A stretch of DNA of 64,000 nucleotides from Oscillospiraceae bacterium (GTDB lineage Bacteria > Bacillota > Clostridia > Lachnospirales > Lachnospiraceae), in contig JAETOO010000012.1 of assembly GCA_021771715.1 (NCBI GenBank), forward strand, positions 54,384-118,383, given 5' to 3'. Of this stretch, positions 18,516 to 26,837 are shown in pieces. Both the position numbers and the translations under genes were made by a program. Positions within the stretch are counted from its first letter, which is position 1. Every line of letters starts with the position of its first letter. The notes below the pieces were generated by a model, which saw nothing but the letters and a program-made list of their open reading frames with translations, was not told the DNA's origin and did not search any database.

Positions 18516-19520
18516 CTAACTCTCTATGTGTAACAGACCGGTCTGCATTCCCGGAAAGACGCGGTCGAACACCTCCGGTACATCGGCCGCATACTCCCTG
18601 CCGGAGAGGTACGAGAGCGCCCCGTCGATCTGCGGAAAGACGAGCCGCCACGCGTGGAGCAGCTGGCCGGTGACGCCGCAGCCGGCGCGGTAGCGGCGGT
18701 TCAGGGCTTCGTCCCCGTACTTCGGATCGCCGACGATCGGATGACTGATGGACGCGAGATGCGCGCGGATCTGATGGCTGCGGCCGGTCACCAGCAGCAC
18801 CTCCAGAAGCGTCAGCCCATTCTGGTTCTGCAGCGCGCGGTATTTTGTCTCAATCGCAAGCGCCTCCCCGCCGCCCGGTTCCTCTCGGATCGTGACCGTA
18901 TTGGTCCGCGGATCCTTCACAAGATAGCCTTTCAGGTGCTGACTCCCGGTCATCGTCCCCTTCACGATGCACAGATAGTATTTGTGGACGGTGCGGTCGC
19001 GCAGCAGCGCGCTCATGGTCTGCAGGCCGATGAGGCTCTTTCCCGCGACCAGGATTCCGCTCGTGTTGCGGTCGAGGCGGTTGCACACGGACGGGCGGAA
19101 GGTGCGCAGCTCCCCGGCCGTGATGCTCCCGGAGGCGAGCAGATACGCGAGCAGATACTCCACCGCCGAGACGTCCTGCGGCTGCGCCTTCTGCGAGAGG
19201 ACGCCCGCGGGCTTGTTCAGGAGCAGGATGTGCTCGTCCTCGTAGATCACCGGGAGACGGCTGACCGCGTGACTATCGGCGCGTGAACCGGTTGTTGCGT
19301 CCGCCTGAAACTTCTCGATCGTCTCATCTGAGAGGAACAGCTTCACCTCGTCCCCCTCCGCGAGAATCTCATTGCCCTGCATCTTCTTCCCGTTCAGGGT
19401 AATGTTCTTCTTGCGCATCATTTTATATAGAAAGCTTTTCGGCGCCCTGTTCAGATATTTTGCGAGCAGCTTGTCGGCGCGCTGCCCTGCCTCATTTTTC
19501 GATATTTTGATCTGTCTCAT
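18516..19520 (-). CDS. RluA-family pseudouridine synthase (RluC/RluD-like)
   Basis: S4 domain plus VCNRLDRNTSGILVAGKSLIGLQTMSALLRDRTVHKYYLCIVKG...RSHQIRAHLASISHPIVGDPKYG. Confidence 0.93.
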   Translation of the reverse strand: MRQIKISKNEAGQRADKLLAKYLNRAPKSFLYKMMRKKNITLNGKKMQGNEILAEGDEVKLFLSDETIEKFQADATTGSRADSHAVSRLPVIYEDEHILLLNKPAGVLSQKAQPQDVSAVEYLLAYLLASGSITAGELRTFRPSVCNRLDRNTSGILVAGKSLIGLQTMSALLRDRTVHKYYLCIVKGTMTGSQHLKGYLVKDPRTNTVTIREEPGGGEALAIETKYRALQNQNGLTLLEVLLVTGRSHQIRAHLASISHPIVGDPKYGDEALNRRYRAGCGVTGQLLHAWRLVFPQIDGALSYLSGREYAADVPEVFDRVFPGMQTGLLHIES

Positions 19521-19669
19521 CTCTTGGTACCTGTGCTCTTTCACATTTGCCGCTCCCACCGTCCGGGGAACCGCACGCGCCACGGACGCGCCGTCTTTCC
19601 CTCGCCATTCGAGCGGCTGTAACGGTATTATACGCTGATCTGGCAAAAACAGCAAGGAAAAGTCACCGG

Positions 19670-19699
19670 TAGACAAAGCGGCCCGGGATACGCTATAAT
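19670..19699 (+). promoter_or_regulatory. candidate sigma-A promoter of the ABC-F gene
   Basis: TAGACA (19670) - 18 nt - TATAAT (19694). Confidence 0.45.
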
Positions 19700-19750
19700 A
19701 GGAGGGCTGTGCACCGAAAACTGAACCAGACAGAACAAGGAGTTTATTTT

Positions 19751-21301
19751 ATGATACTGAATGTGAAAAATCTCAGCCACGGCTTCGGCGACCGCGCCAT
19801 CTTTGAGAACGTCTCCTTCCGGCTCCTCAAGGGGGAGCACATCGGCCTGATCGGGGCAAACGGCGAGGGAAAATCTACTTTTATGAATATCATCACCGGG
19901 AAGCTGATGCCGGACGAGGGGACGGTCGAGTGGGCAAAAAATGTGCGGGTCGGCTACCTGGACCAGCACACCGTGCTCACGCCGGGCATGACGATCCGAG
20001 ACGTGCTGAAATCCGCCTTTGCATTTCTCTTCGAGCTGGAGACCTCGATGAATCAGATGTTCGACCGGATGGCCGTGGCCGACGAGGAGGAGATGACGCG
20101 GCTGCTCGAGGAGACCGCGACGATCCAGGAACTGCTGGAGCACCACGATTTCTATATGATCGACGCGAAGGTCGAGGAGGTCGGGCGCGCGCTGGGACTC
20201 TCAGACATCGGCCTTGACCGCGACGTCGCAGAGCTCTCCGGCGGACAGCGCACGAAGGTGCTGATGGCGAAGCTGCTGCTCGAGAAGCCGGATATCCTGC
20301 TGCTCGACGAGCCGACCAACTATCTCGACGAGGGACACATCGAGTGGCTGAAGCGCTATCTGAACGACTACGAGAATGCGTTCATCCTGATCTCCCACGA
20401 CATCCCGTTCCTGAACAGTGTCGTGAACCTGATCTACCATATGGAAAACAGAGCGCTCGACCGCTACCCAGGGGATTACGACCATTTCCAGGAAGTCTAT
20501 GCGATGAAGAAGTCACAGCTCGAGGCTGCCTACAACCGCCAGCAGCAGGAAATCAGCGCACTCAAGGATTTCGTCGCCCGCAACAAGGCGCGCGTCGCGA
20601 CCCGGAACATGGCGATGGCGCGCCAGAAAAAGCTGGACAAGATGGACGTGATCGAGCTGGGCCGCGAGAAGCCGAAGCCGGAGTTTCTGTTCCGCACGGC
20701 GCGCACCTCGGGAAAGCTGATCTTTGAGACGGACGACCTCGTCATCGGCTACGATGAGCCGCTCTCCCGCCCGCTGAACCTCCGCATGGAGCGCGGCGAG
20801 AAGATCGCGCTCATCGGCGCAAACGGAATCGGAAAGACGACGCTGCTGAAGAGCATCCTGGGGCTGATCGAGCCGTATTCCGGGACCGTCACGCGCGGCG
20901 ACTACCAGGAGATCGGCTATTTTGAGCAGGAGGCGGATCAGAACAACACGACCACCTGCATTGAGGAGCTCTGGAGCCTGTTCCCCTCCTGGACGCAGTA
21001 TGAGGTGCGCTCCGCGCTCGCAAAATGCGGTCTGACGACCCAGCACATCGAGAGCCAGGTCCGCGTCCTGAGCGGCGGCGAGCAGGCAAAGGTCCGCCTG
21101 TGCAAGATCCTGAACCGCGAGACGAACATCCTGCTTCTCGACGAGCCGACCAACCACCTCGACGTCGACGCCAAGGCCGAGCTGAAGCGCGCGCTGATCG
21201 AGTACAAGGGCAGCATTCTGCTCATCTGCCACGAGCCGGAATTTTACCGGGAGGTCGCGACGCAGGTGTGGAACTGTCAGGAGTGGTCGACAAAGCTCTG
21301 A
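19751..21301 (+). CDS. ABC-F family ATPase
   Basis: Two ABC domains: GANGEGKST...LSGGQRTKVLMAKLLLEKPDILLLDEPTNYLD and GANGIGKTTLLK...LSGGEQAKVRLCKILNRETNILLLDEPTNHLD. Confidence 0.93.
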   Translation: MILNVKNLSHGFGDRAIFENVSFRLLKGEHIGLIGANGEGKSTFMNIITGKLMPDEGTVEWAKNVRVGYLDQHTVLTPGMTIRDVLKSAFAFLFELETSMNQMFDRMAVADEEEMTRLLEETATIQELLEHHDFYMIDAKVEEVGRALGLSDIGLDRDVAELSGGQRTKVLMAKLLLEKPDILLLDEPTNYLDEGHIEWLKRYLNDYENAFILISHDIPFLNSVVNLIYHMENRALDRYPGDYDHFQEVYAMKKSQLEAAYNRQQQEISALKDFVARNKARVATRNMAMARQKKLDKMDVIELGREKPKPEFLFRTARTSGKLIFETDDLVIGYDEPLSRPLNLRMERGEKIALIGANGIGKTTLLKSILGLIEPYSGTVTRGDYQEIGYFEQEADQNNTTTCIEELWSLFPSWTQYEVRSALAKCGLTTQHIESQVRVLSGGEQAKVRLCKILNRETNILLLDEPTNHLDVDAKAELKRALIEYKGSILLICHEPEFYREVATQVWNCQEWSTKL

Positions 21302-22197
21302 GCACTCCGTTCCGAGAGCAGCATCCGTTTCAGCGCGTTCGCCGCGATGTTCAGATTCTGCGTCTTATCTTCCAGAAGGATCAGCTTTCTCTCGGGGCGC
21401 AGCGGAGGGATCGGAATCTCCCGGATGCCGCCCTGGCGAAGCTCCTGCCGCGCCATAAATTCCGGGAGGAAGCCGATTCCAAGCCCCGCCTTTATCATCG
21501 GCAGAATCTGATCCGCGGTCGCAACGTCAATGTCCGGCTTCCACTCCACGCCGTACGGCAGAAACATGCCGGAGTAAAATTCAAACGTCTTGGAGTGGCC
21601 GCCCAGGCCGATGACGGGGTAGGCAGCAATCTCCTGCGGCGCGATGCACGCGATGTCGGAAAATGCGGTGTCGGCCGCCGCGACCAGCAACTCCCGGAAC
21701 GAGGCGAGCGGTGTCTCGCGGAAATTGGCCGGGGTCACAAAGGGGGACGTCACCACCGCGAAGTCAATCAGCCCTTTTCCGAGCGCGGAGATGGCCCTTG
21801 GGGTCGACCCGTTCGTGATCAGAAGCCGCACCTTCGGAAACTGTTTTCTGAATTTGGCGAGCGACTGCAGAAGGACGCCGTGAAGTGCCGTCTCGGTGGC
21901 CCCGATCCGGATCGTCCCGGCAGTCAGCTGCCCCGCCTCGATCAGCTCATCCTCCGCCTCTCTTAACTCCTGGTAGGCTACGGCCACATGGCCGAAGAGC
22001 TTCTCCCCCTCGGGCGTGAGGGAAATCCCCTTGTTCGAGCGGATCATCAGACGGCAACCCAGCTGCGCTTCCAGCTTGTTCATGAACTTTGAGAGGTTCG
22101 GCTGATTGCTGTGCAGGACCTCGGCCGCGACCGACAGGCTTCTGTATTTTGCCACATAGTAGAAAATTCTGTAATAATCGTATGTGATGTGATCCAT
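21277..22197 (-). CDS. LysR-family transcriptional regulator
   Basis: N-terminal YYRIFYYVAKYRSLSVAAEVLHSNQPNLSKFMNKLEAQLGCRLMIRSNKGISLTPEGE. Confidence 0.92.
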   Translation of the reverse strand: MDHITYDYYRIFYYVAKYRSLSVAAEVLHSNQPNLSKFMNKLEAQLGCRLMIRSNKGISLTPEGEKLFGHVAVAYQELREAEDELIEAGQLTAGTIRIGATETALHGVLLQSLAKFRKQFPKVRLLITNGSTPRAISALGKGLIDFAVVTSPFVTPANFRETPLASFRELLVAAADTAFSDIACIAPQEIAAYPVIGLGGHSKTFEFYSGMFLPYGVEWKPDIDVATADQILPMIKAGLGIGFLPEFMARQELRQGGIREIPIPPLRPERKLILLEDKTQNLNIAANALKRMLLSERSAQSFVDHS

Positions 22198-22289
22198 ATA
22201 GGGTACCTTCTCTCTCTTCTTCTTTTGGGTTCCACTCCCGGAAACTGCAAACCAGCAGCGCATCTGAGTCCCCGCGACCTGCCATATCC

Positions 22290-22323
22290 AAAATACATAG
22301 CAGATACGTAATATATGTATTTT
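22290..22323. promoter_or_regulatory. palindrome between divergent LysR and MATE genes (candidate operator)
   Basis: AAAATACATA-N14-TATGTATTTT perfect inverted repeat. Confidence 0.5.
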
Positions 22324-22385
22324 ACGTCTTGTGAAAAAGAGTATATACTGGTTTCTCGAAAAATACAATACGAGGAGTGAACGAT

Positions 22386-23723
22386 ATGAATCAGGATTTG
22401 ACGGTCGGGAATCCGGAGAAGGTGCTCTGGAAATTTTGTCTGCCGCTGTTTGGAAGCATTCTCTTTCAGCAGATTTACAACATCGCGGACAGCCTTGTCG
22501 CCGGGAAATTTATAGGAGAAAACGCGCTGGCGGCTGTCGGGAACAGCTATGAGATCACGCTGATCTTTCTGGCCTTCGCATTCGGCTGCAACATCAGCTG
22601 CTCCGTGATCGTCTCGCAGCTGTTCGGGGCAAAAAATTATGCGGAGCTGAAGACAGCCGTCCGGACGGCCATGCTCGCGAGTGGTGTGCTCTGCTTGGCA
22701 TTGATGGCGGCCGGGATTTTGAGGAGCGGCCTTCTGCTGCGGCTGATCCGCACGCCGGACGAGATCTTCGCGGATTCCAGGCTCTACCTGGATATCTACG
22801 TGTGGGGACTGCCGTTCGTCTTCTTTTACAATATCTCTACCGGAATCTTCTCCGCTCTGGGCGATTCCAGGACGCCCTTCTGGTTTCTCGCCGCGTCCTC
22901 CACGGCCAACATTTTCATGGATATCCTGTTCGTGAAGAGCTTTCGGATGGGTGTGGCCGGCGTCGCGTGGGCGACCTTCCTCTGCCAGGGCGTCAGCTGT
23001 GTGCTCGCTGTGTCCTTTGTCTTTGCGCGGCTGCGGGGCATCCGGACGGATCAGAAGGGAAAGCTGTTTTCTCTTCGGCTGCTGCGCAAGCTTGCCGTGA
23101 TCGCCATCCCGAGCATCCTGCAGCAGAGCTTCATATCGGTGGGAAATATCCTGATCCAGGGAATGATCAACGGCTTTGGAGCCGGCGTGATCGCAGGCTA
23201 CGCTGCGGCGATCAAGCTGAACAACCTCGTGATCACTTCATTCACGACGCTCGCCAACGGGATCTCGAACTTTACTGCGCAGAATATCGGCGCACAGAAG
23301 CTGCACCGGATCAAAGAGGGCTTCCGGGCGGGCACGAAGATGGTCTGGCTGCTCAGTCTCCCTCTCTGCCTGCTGTATCTGATCTGCGGCCGTTATCTCG
23401 TGACCTTTTTCATGGATCAGCCGTCCGCGGCTGCACTGCAGACCGGCGTCCAGATCCTGCGGATTCTCTCCCCGTTTTACTTTGTCGTCTCTCTGAAGCT
23501 GGTCGCAGACGGCATCCTGCGCGGCAGCGAGCGGATGGCACAGTTCATGGTCTCTACGTTTACCGACCTGATCCTGCGCGTCATGCTCGCCTTCCTGCTC
23601 TCCGGCACCACCCTTGGCTCGACCGGAATCTGGCTCGCCTGGCCGATCGGCTGGAGCGTCGCGTGCGCCTGCTCCGTGCTCTTCTACCGGAAGGCCGTCA
23701 GGACAGATCTGGCACAGAGTTAA
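22386..23723 (+). CDS. MATE family efflux transporter
   Basis: NPEKVLWKFCLPLFGSILFQQIYNIADSLVAGKFIGENALAAVGNSYEITLIFLAFAFGCNISCSVIVSQLFGAK; SD GAGGAG. Confidence 0.93.
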   Translation: MNQDLTVGNPEKVLWKFCLPLFGSILFQQIYNIADSLVAGKFIGENALAAVGNSYEITLIFLAFAFGCNISCSVIVSQLFGAKNYAELKTAVRTAMLASGVLCLALMAAGILRSGLLLRLIRTPDEIFADSRLYLDIYVWGLPFVFFYNISTGIFSALGDSRTPFWFLAASSTANIFMDILFVKSFRMGVAGVAWATFLCQGVSCVLAVSFVFARLRGIRTDQKGKLFSLRLLRKLAVIAIPSILQQSFISVGNILIQGMINGFGAGVIAGYAAAIKLNNLVITSFTTLANGISNFTAQNIGAQKLHRIKEGFRAGTKMVWLLSLPLCLLYLICGRYLVTFFMDQPSAAALQTGVQILRILSPFYFVVSLKLVADGILRGSERMAQFMVSTFTDLILRVMLAFLLSGTTLGSTGIWLAWPIGWSVACACSVLFYRKAVRTDLAQS

Positions 23724-23752
23724 ACGGATCTTGAGACAGATCTGGCGCAGTG
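23703..23752 (+). repeat. 33-bp direct duplication spanning the MATE stop codon
   Basis: GACAGATCTGGCACAG at 23703 and GACAGATCTGGCGCAG at 23736. Confidence 0.7.
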
Positions 23753-23792
23753 CCAAGACAAGTACTGATTTTGCGGAACACTACGAAAAAAC

Positions 23793-23834
23793 AGGAGAAT
23801 GTTGCAAAACACAGCAAATCTGCAACATTCTCCT
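23793..23834 (-). terminator. Rho-independent terminator (minus strand)
   Basis: AGGAGAATGTTGCA (23793-23806) / TGCAACATTCTCCT (23821-23834), then GTTTTTTCG on the minus strand. Confidence 0.75.
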
Positions 23835-23863
23835 ATTCATACCGTATTTCATGAATCGTTTAA

Positions 23864-24097
23864 TTACGCCAACTGCATTGCTTGTTTCTCCAGTTCCTTC
23901 ACTACAGAAAACGACAGCCCCGTATAACTAACGATATCCTCTAACGGCATTTTGCCCGTTCTGATCATACAAAGCGCTATCTTTTTTGCTTGATCCTGTG
24001 CCGCTTCCCGTGCCGCTTCCATCCGCATATCTTCCAGAATTTTAGACATGGTACGCACTCCTTTCTCATCCTGCTCGTAGTACCTTGCATGATCCAT
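23864..24097 (-). pseudogene. remnant of the C-terminal tail of an Rpn/PD-(D/E)XK nuclease-type transposase-family protein
   Basis: DHARYYEQDEKGVRTMSKILEDMRMEAAREAAQDQAKKIALCMIRTGKMPLEDIVSYTGLSFSVVKELEKQAMQLA; in-frame TAA two codons upstream. Confidence 0.6.
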
Positions 24098-24144
24098 CGG
24101 TTAATCCCTTTTGAAAACTAAATTTTCCGTAAACTCTTCTCACG

Positions 24145-24711
24145 TCAATTCCTTTGTCCCATCCCAACGCGCCAATACCCGCTCTCGCTGCGGTCCAGCA
24201 ATCGTTCGTCGACCATAGCTCTGCGGATCGCACAGAAGTCATCATGGAAATCCGCAATGATGAGATTCACCTCCCGCTCAGAATAGATGCGGTCAAATTC
24301 AAACGACCGGACGAGCTCCTCCAAAACAATGCGCTTCTTTTTTTTCTGGGCAGGGATGGCCTTCAATTTGCCGTATTCAAAGAAGGTGTCAATCACTTTC
24401 TTCCGGTATTCGGCATCCCGCTGTGCCTGAACTTCTGCCTCGTCAGACTTCTCCTGCAGAATTTCCAGTATGCTCGTCTCAAAGATCTCTCTTTTGAGGG
24501 AGTACATCATGTAATACTGGCTCTTGTAGGAAGTGACCGCTCCGGCGTCTGTCAGCTTTTTGAGGTGAAAAGACACCGTCGGCGCAGTGATGCCAAGCCG
24601 TTCCGCCAGCCGCTCCACATACATATCCTCGATGGCAAGCGATTTCAGGATCTGCAGCCGCGACTTATCGGACAAACATTTGAACAGGCGGATTGCCTCG
24701 GTCTCTGTCAT
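24145..24711 (-). CDS. ArsR-type HTH regulator with C-terminal DUF2087 domain
   Basis: HTH: LFKCLSDKSRLQILKSLAIEDMYVERLAERLGITAPTVSFHLKKLTDAGAV; C-term KRIVLEELVRSFEFDRIYSEREVNLIIADFHDDFCAIRRAMVDERLLDRSESGYWRV. Confidence 0.88.
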   Translation of the reverse strand: MTETEAIRLFKCLSDKSRLQILKSLAIEDMYVERLAERLGITAPTVSFHLKKLTDAGAVTSYKSQYYMMYSLKREIFETSILEILQEKSDEAEVQAQRDAEYRKKVIDTFFEYGKLKAIPAQKKKKRIVLEELVRSFEFDRIYSEREVNLIIADFHDDFCAIRRAMVDERLLDRSESGYWRVGMGQRN

Positions 24712-25079
24712 ACCTCTCCCTCCCAAATCTTTGTGAACGTCTCCCGGATCTCCTTGATCGTGTCGAGCTTGATCTGCTCAATCCGCATGTCAACCGCGTT
24801 GTCGTGCCGTTTCGCCTTTTGATAGGCGGCCTCCCAGCTGGACGGAATCTGCTCGGCTTTCAGCAGGAAGAAGCGCTTTACCGCTTCGGAATCATCCTTT
24901 CCCGTCTCCACCGCGACAGACAGAATTGTGCGGAAGATATCATAGACATTTGCCTTTATCTTTTCAAAAGTTGCCTCATCGGTACGGTCGTCAGCCAGCA
25001 AGGTCTGATTGCGCTGTCCGCACAACGAAATTTGGTTGTCAAAATAGTGGTTCAGTTTCGCTATTCTCTGCGTGCTCAT
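24708..25079 (-). CDS. conserved hypothetical helical protein, 4-nt overlap with the ArsR-DUF2087 gene
   Basis: 123-aa ORF; stop and start overlap (ATGA) suggests translational coupling. Confidence 0.65.
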   Translation of the reverse strand: MSTQRIAKLNHYFDNQISLCGQRNQTLLADDRTDEATFEKIKANVYDIFRTILSVAVETGKDDSEAVKRFFLLKAEQIPSSWEAAYQKAKRHDNAVDMRIEQIKLDTIKEIRETFTKIWEGEV

Positions 25080-25423
25080 ACAATAACCTCCTCGTCTCTG
25101 CGTCCGATAGCTCCCGCGTCATCGGATCTTCGGCTTGTTACTGTATTGATTTTACTACTATATTCTCAAAAATTCAATATCTAATTTGATATTAATAAAA
25201 TTAAATTGTTTTTGCATTGCTTATGAACCATTCGCGTTCGCGTAAATCTCGCATTGCTCACGGGAGAAAACAGGAGGCTGATCAGTCCTGATCATTTGAC
25301 AAGTATTCGCACATCGATTATAACTATACTTGATTGTCTCGGCCTGCTGTCACCAAAAGCGTGACGGATCGGCAGGGAAAGAATAAGAACTGTATGAATG
25401 ACAGATGCGAAAGGAGGATTCAC

Positions 25424-25876
25424 ATGGTAACGATTGAGCCGTATTCCGCTCAGTATTGGGAGGAGATTCAGGCTGCCCACGATGAGGCGCGTATGCAGGA
25501 GTTGTCCCTCGCGGGACTGGAAGAGGCGTTTTTGCCGCTGGCCGTGGCTGCCAAGCGGGAAGATCTGTTTGCGTATCAAATCTATGTGGCGCTGGAGGAA
25601 GGCAAGGCGGCAGGCTTTGTGGCGTTCACGGAAGATGAGCTGGCCTGGCTGTATGTACACCCGCAGTTTCAGAAGCGGGGAATCGGCAGGGCGCTGGCAA
25701 CCTTTGCGCTCGAAAAAATGGAGCCCGGCGCCAAAGCGGTGGAGGTTCTGGTGGGAAATGAACCCGCGCGGAAGCTGTACCGAAGCCTCGGTTTTACCGA
25801 GGAAGAACTTCTTCACGGCCATATGCCCGGAAACGAGGACTATGAGGTTTCCGTCTGGCTGATGCATATGGCGTGA
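25424..25876 (+). CDS. GNAT family N-acetyltransferase
   Basis: LAWLYVHPQFQKRGIGRALATFALEKM...VEVLVGNEPARKLYRSLGFTEEE. Confidence 0.9.
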   Translation: MVTIEPYSAQYWEEIQAAHDEARMQELSLAGLEEAFLPLAVAAKREDLFAYQIYVALEEGKAAGFVAFTEDELAWLYVHPQFQKRGIGRALATFALEKMEPGAKAVEVLVGNEPARKLYRSLGFTEEELLHGHMPGNEDYEVSVWLMHMA

Positions 25877-25881
25877 AAAGA

Positions 25882-26712
25882 TCAGCTCTGCATCCCGAGC
25901 TGCCAGAAGGCCACGGCGCTCGCGGCGGCTACGTTCAGTGAGTCGACACCGTGCGTCATCGGGATCCGGACGGTGTAGTCGCAGTCCGCGATCGTGGAGG
26001 CGGCGAGCCCGTCCCCCTCTGTGCCAAGCACAATCGCGAGCCGCTCCTCCCGGCAAAGGCGCGGATCATCCATGCGCACGGAATCCTCCCGCAGCGCCAT
26101 CGCCGCAGTGCGAAAGCCCTGCGCCCGCAAAAACCGCAGTCCGTCCTCCGGCCAGGCGCAGTGCTTCGGGAAGAACGTCCAGGGGATCTGGAAGACCGTC
26201 CCCATGCTCACCCGGATCGCGCGGCGATACAGCGGGTTGCTGCAGCCGTTCGTGAGCAGCACCGCATCCATGCCAAGTGCAGCCGCCGACCGGAAGATCG
26301 CCCCGACATTCGTCGGATTCACAATGTTCTCCAGCACCGCGATCCGCCGCCTGCCCGCACAGATCTCCTCCGGTGCTCCAAGCCTCGGTCGGAGCATCGC
26401 GCAGAGCATACCGCGCGTCATCGGGAACCCTGTGAGCTGGCGGAACACCGGCTCGTCCGCCACAAAGACCGGGACGTCCCCGATTTTCCCCAGAATCTCC
26501 AGCGCCTCCCGGCTCTGCGCCTGCTTCCGCTCTGAGAGCACGGAGAACGGTTCGCAGCCCGCCTCGAGTGCGCGTGCGATGACCTTCGGGCTCTCCGCGA
26601 TGAAAATGCCCTTCTCCGGATCCGCCCGGTTCAGAAGCTGCACCTCGGAAACGCGCGCGTAGACATCCAGCTCCGGCGCGTCAAACGATGTGATCTCCAC
26701 GAACCTTGCCAT
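25882..26712 (-). CDS. TrmH/SpoU-family RNA methyltransferase
   Basis: VLENIVNPTNVGAIFRSAAALGMDAVLLTNGCSNPLYRRAIRVSMGTVFQIP; LAIVLGTEGDGL; IPMTHGVDSLNVAAASAVAFW. Confidence 0.92.
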   Translation of the reverse strand: MARFVEITSFDAPELDVYARVSEVQLLNRADPEKGIFIAESPKVIARALEAGCEPFSVLSERKQAQSREALEILGKIGDVPVFVADEPVFRQLTGFPMTRGMLCAMLRPRLGAPEEICAGRRRIAVLENIVNPTNVGAIFRSAAALGMDAVLLTNGCSNPLYRRAIRVSMGTVFQIPWTFFPKHCAWPEDGLRFLRAQGFRTAAMALREDSVRMDDPRLCREERLAIVLGTEGDGLAASTIADCDYTVRIPMTHGVDSLNVAAASAVAFWQLGMQS

Positions 26713-26740
26713 GACAATCTCCTCTCTTCCGTAAATTACT

Positions 26741-26806
26741 ATAAAAGCCCAGTCTCGGTGCCTAGACAGATGGGCGCACAGCGCGGAGCAATCCGTGGGC
26801 TTTTAT
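26741..26806 (-). terminator. inverted repeat/terminator candidate between the NSS transporter and the TrmH-like gene
   Basis: ATAAAAGCCCA (26741-26751) / TGGGCTTTTAT (26796-26806). Confidence 0.45.
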
Positions 26807-26837
26807 GCGCGGTGGTGCGCCGTCAGGCACCTGCAAG

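Noticed and set aside
20889-21232. Alternative minus-strand ORFs inside the ABC-F gene
   Set aside because: Antisense to both Walker motifs of a clear ABC-F protein; low-complexity Arg/Ser translations.
19751-21301. Antibiotic-resistance ABC-F with leader-peptide attenuator
   Set aside because: Only a ~45-nt leader follows the predicted promoter, with no uORF or attenuator hairpin seen; resistance type cannot be assigned from sequence reading.
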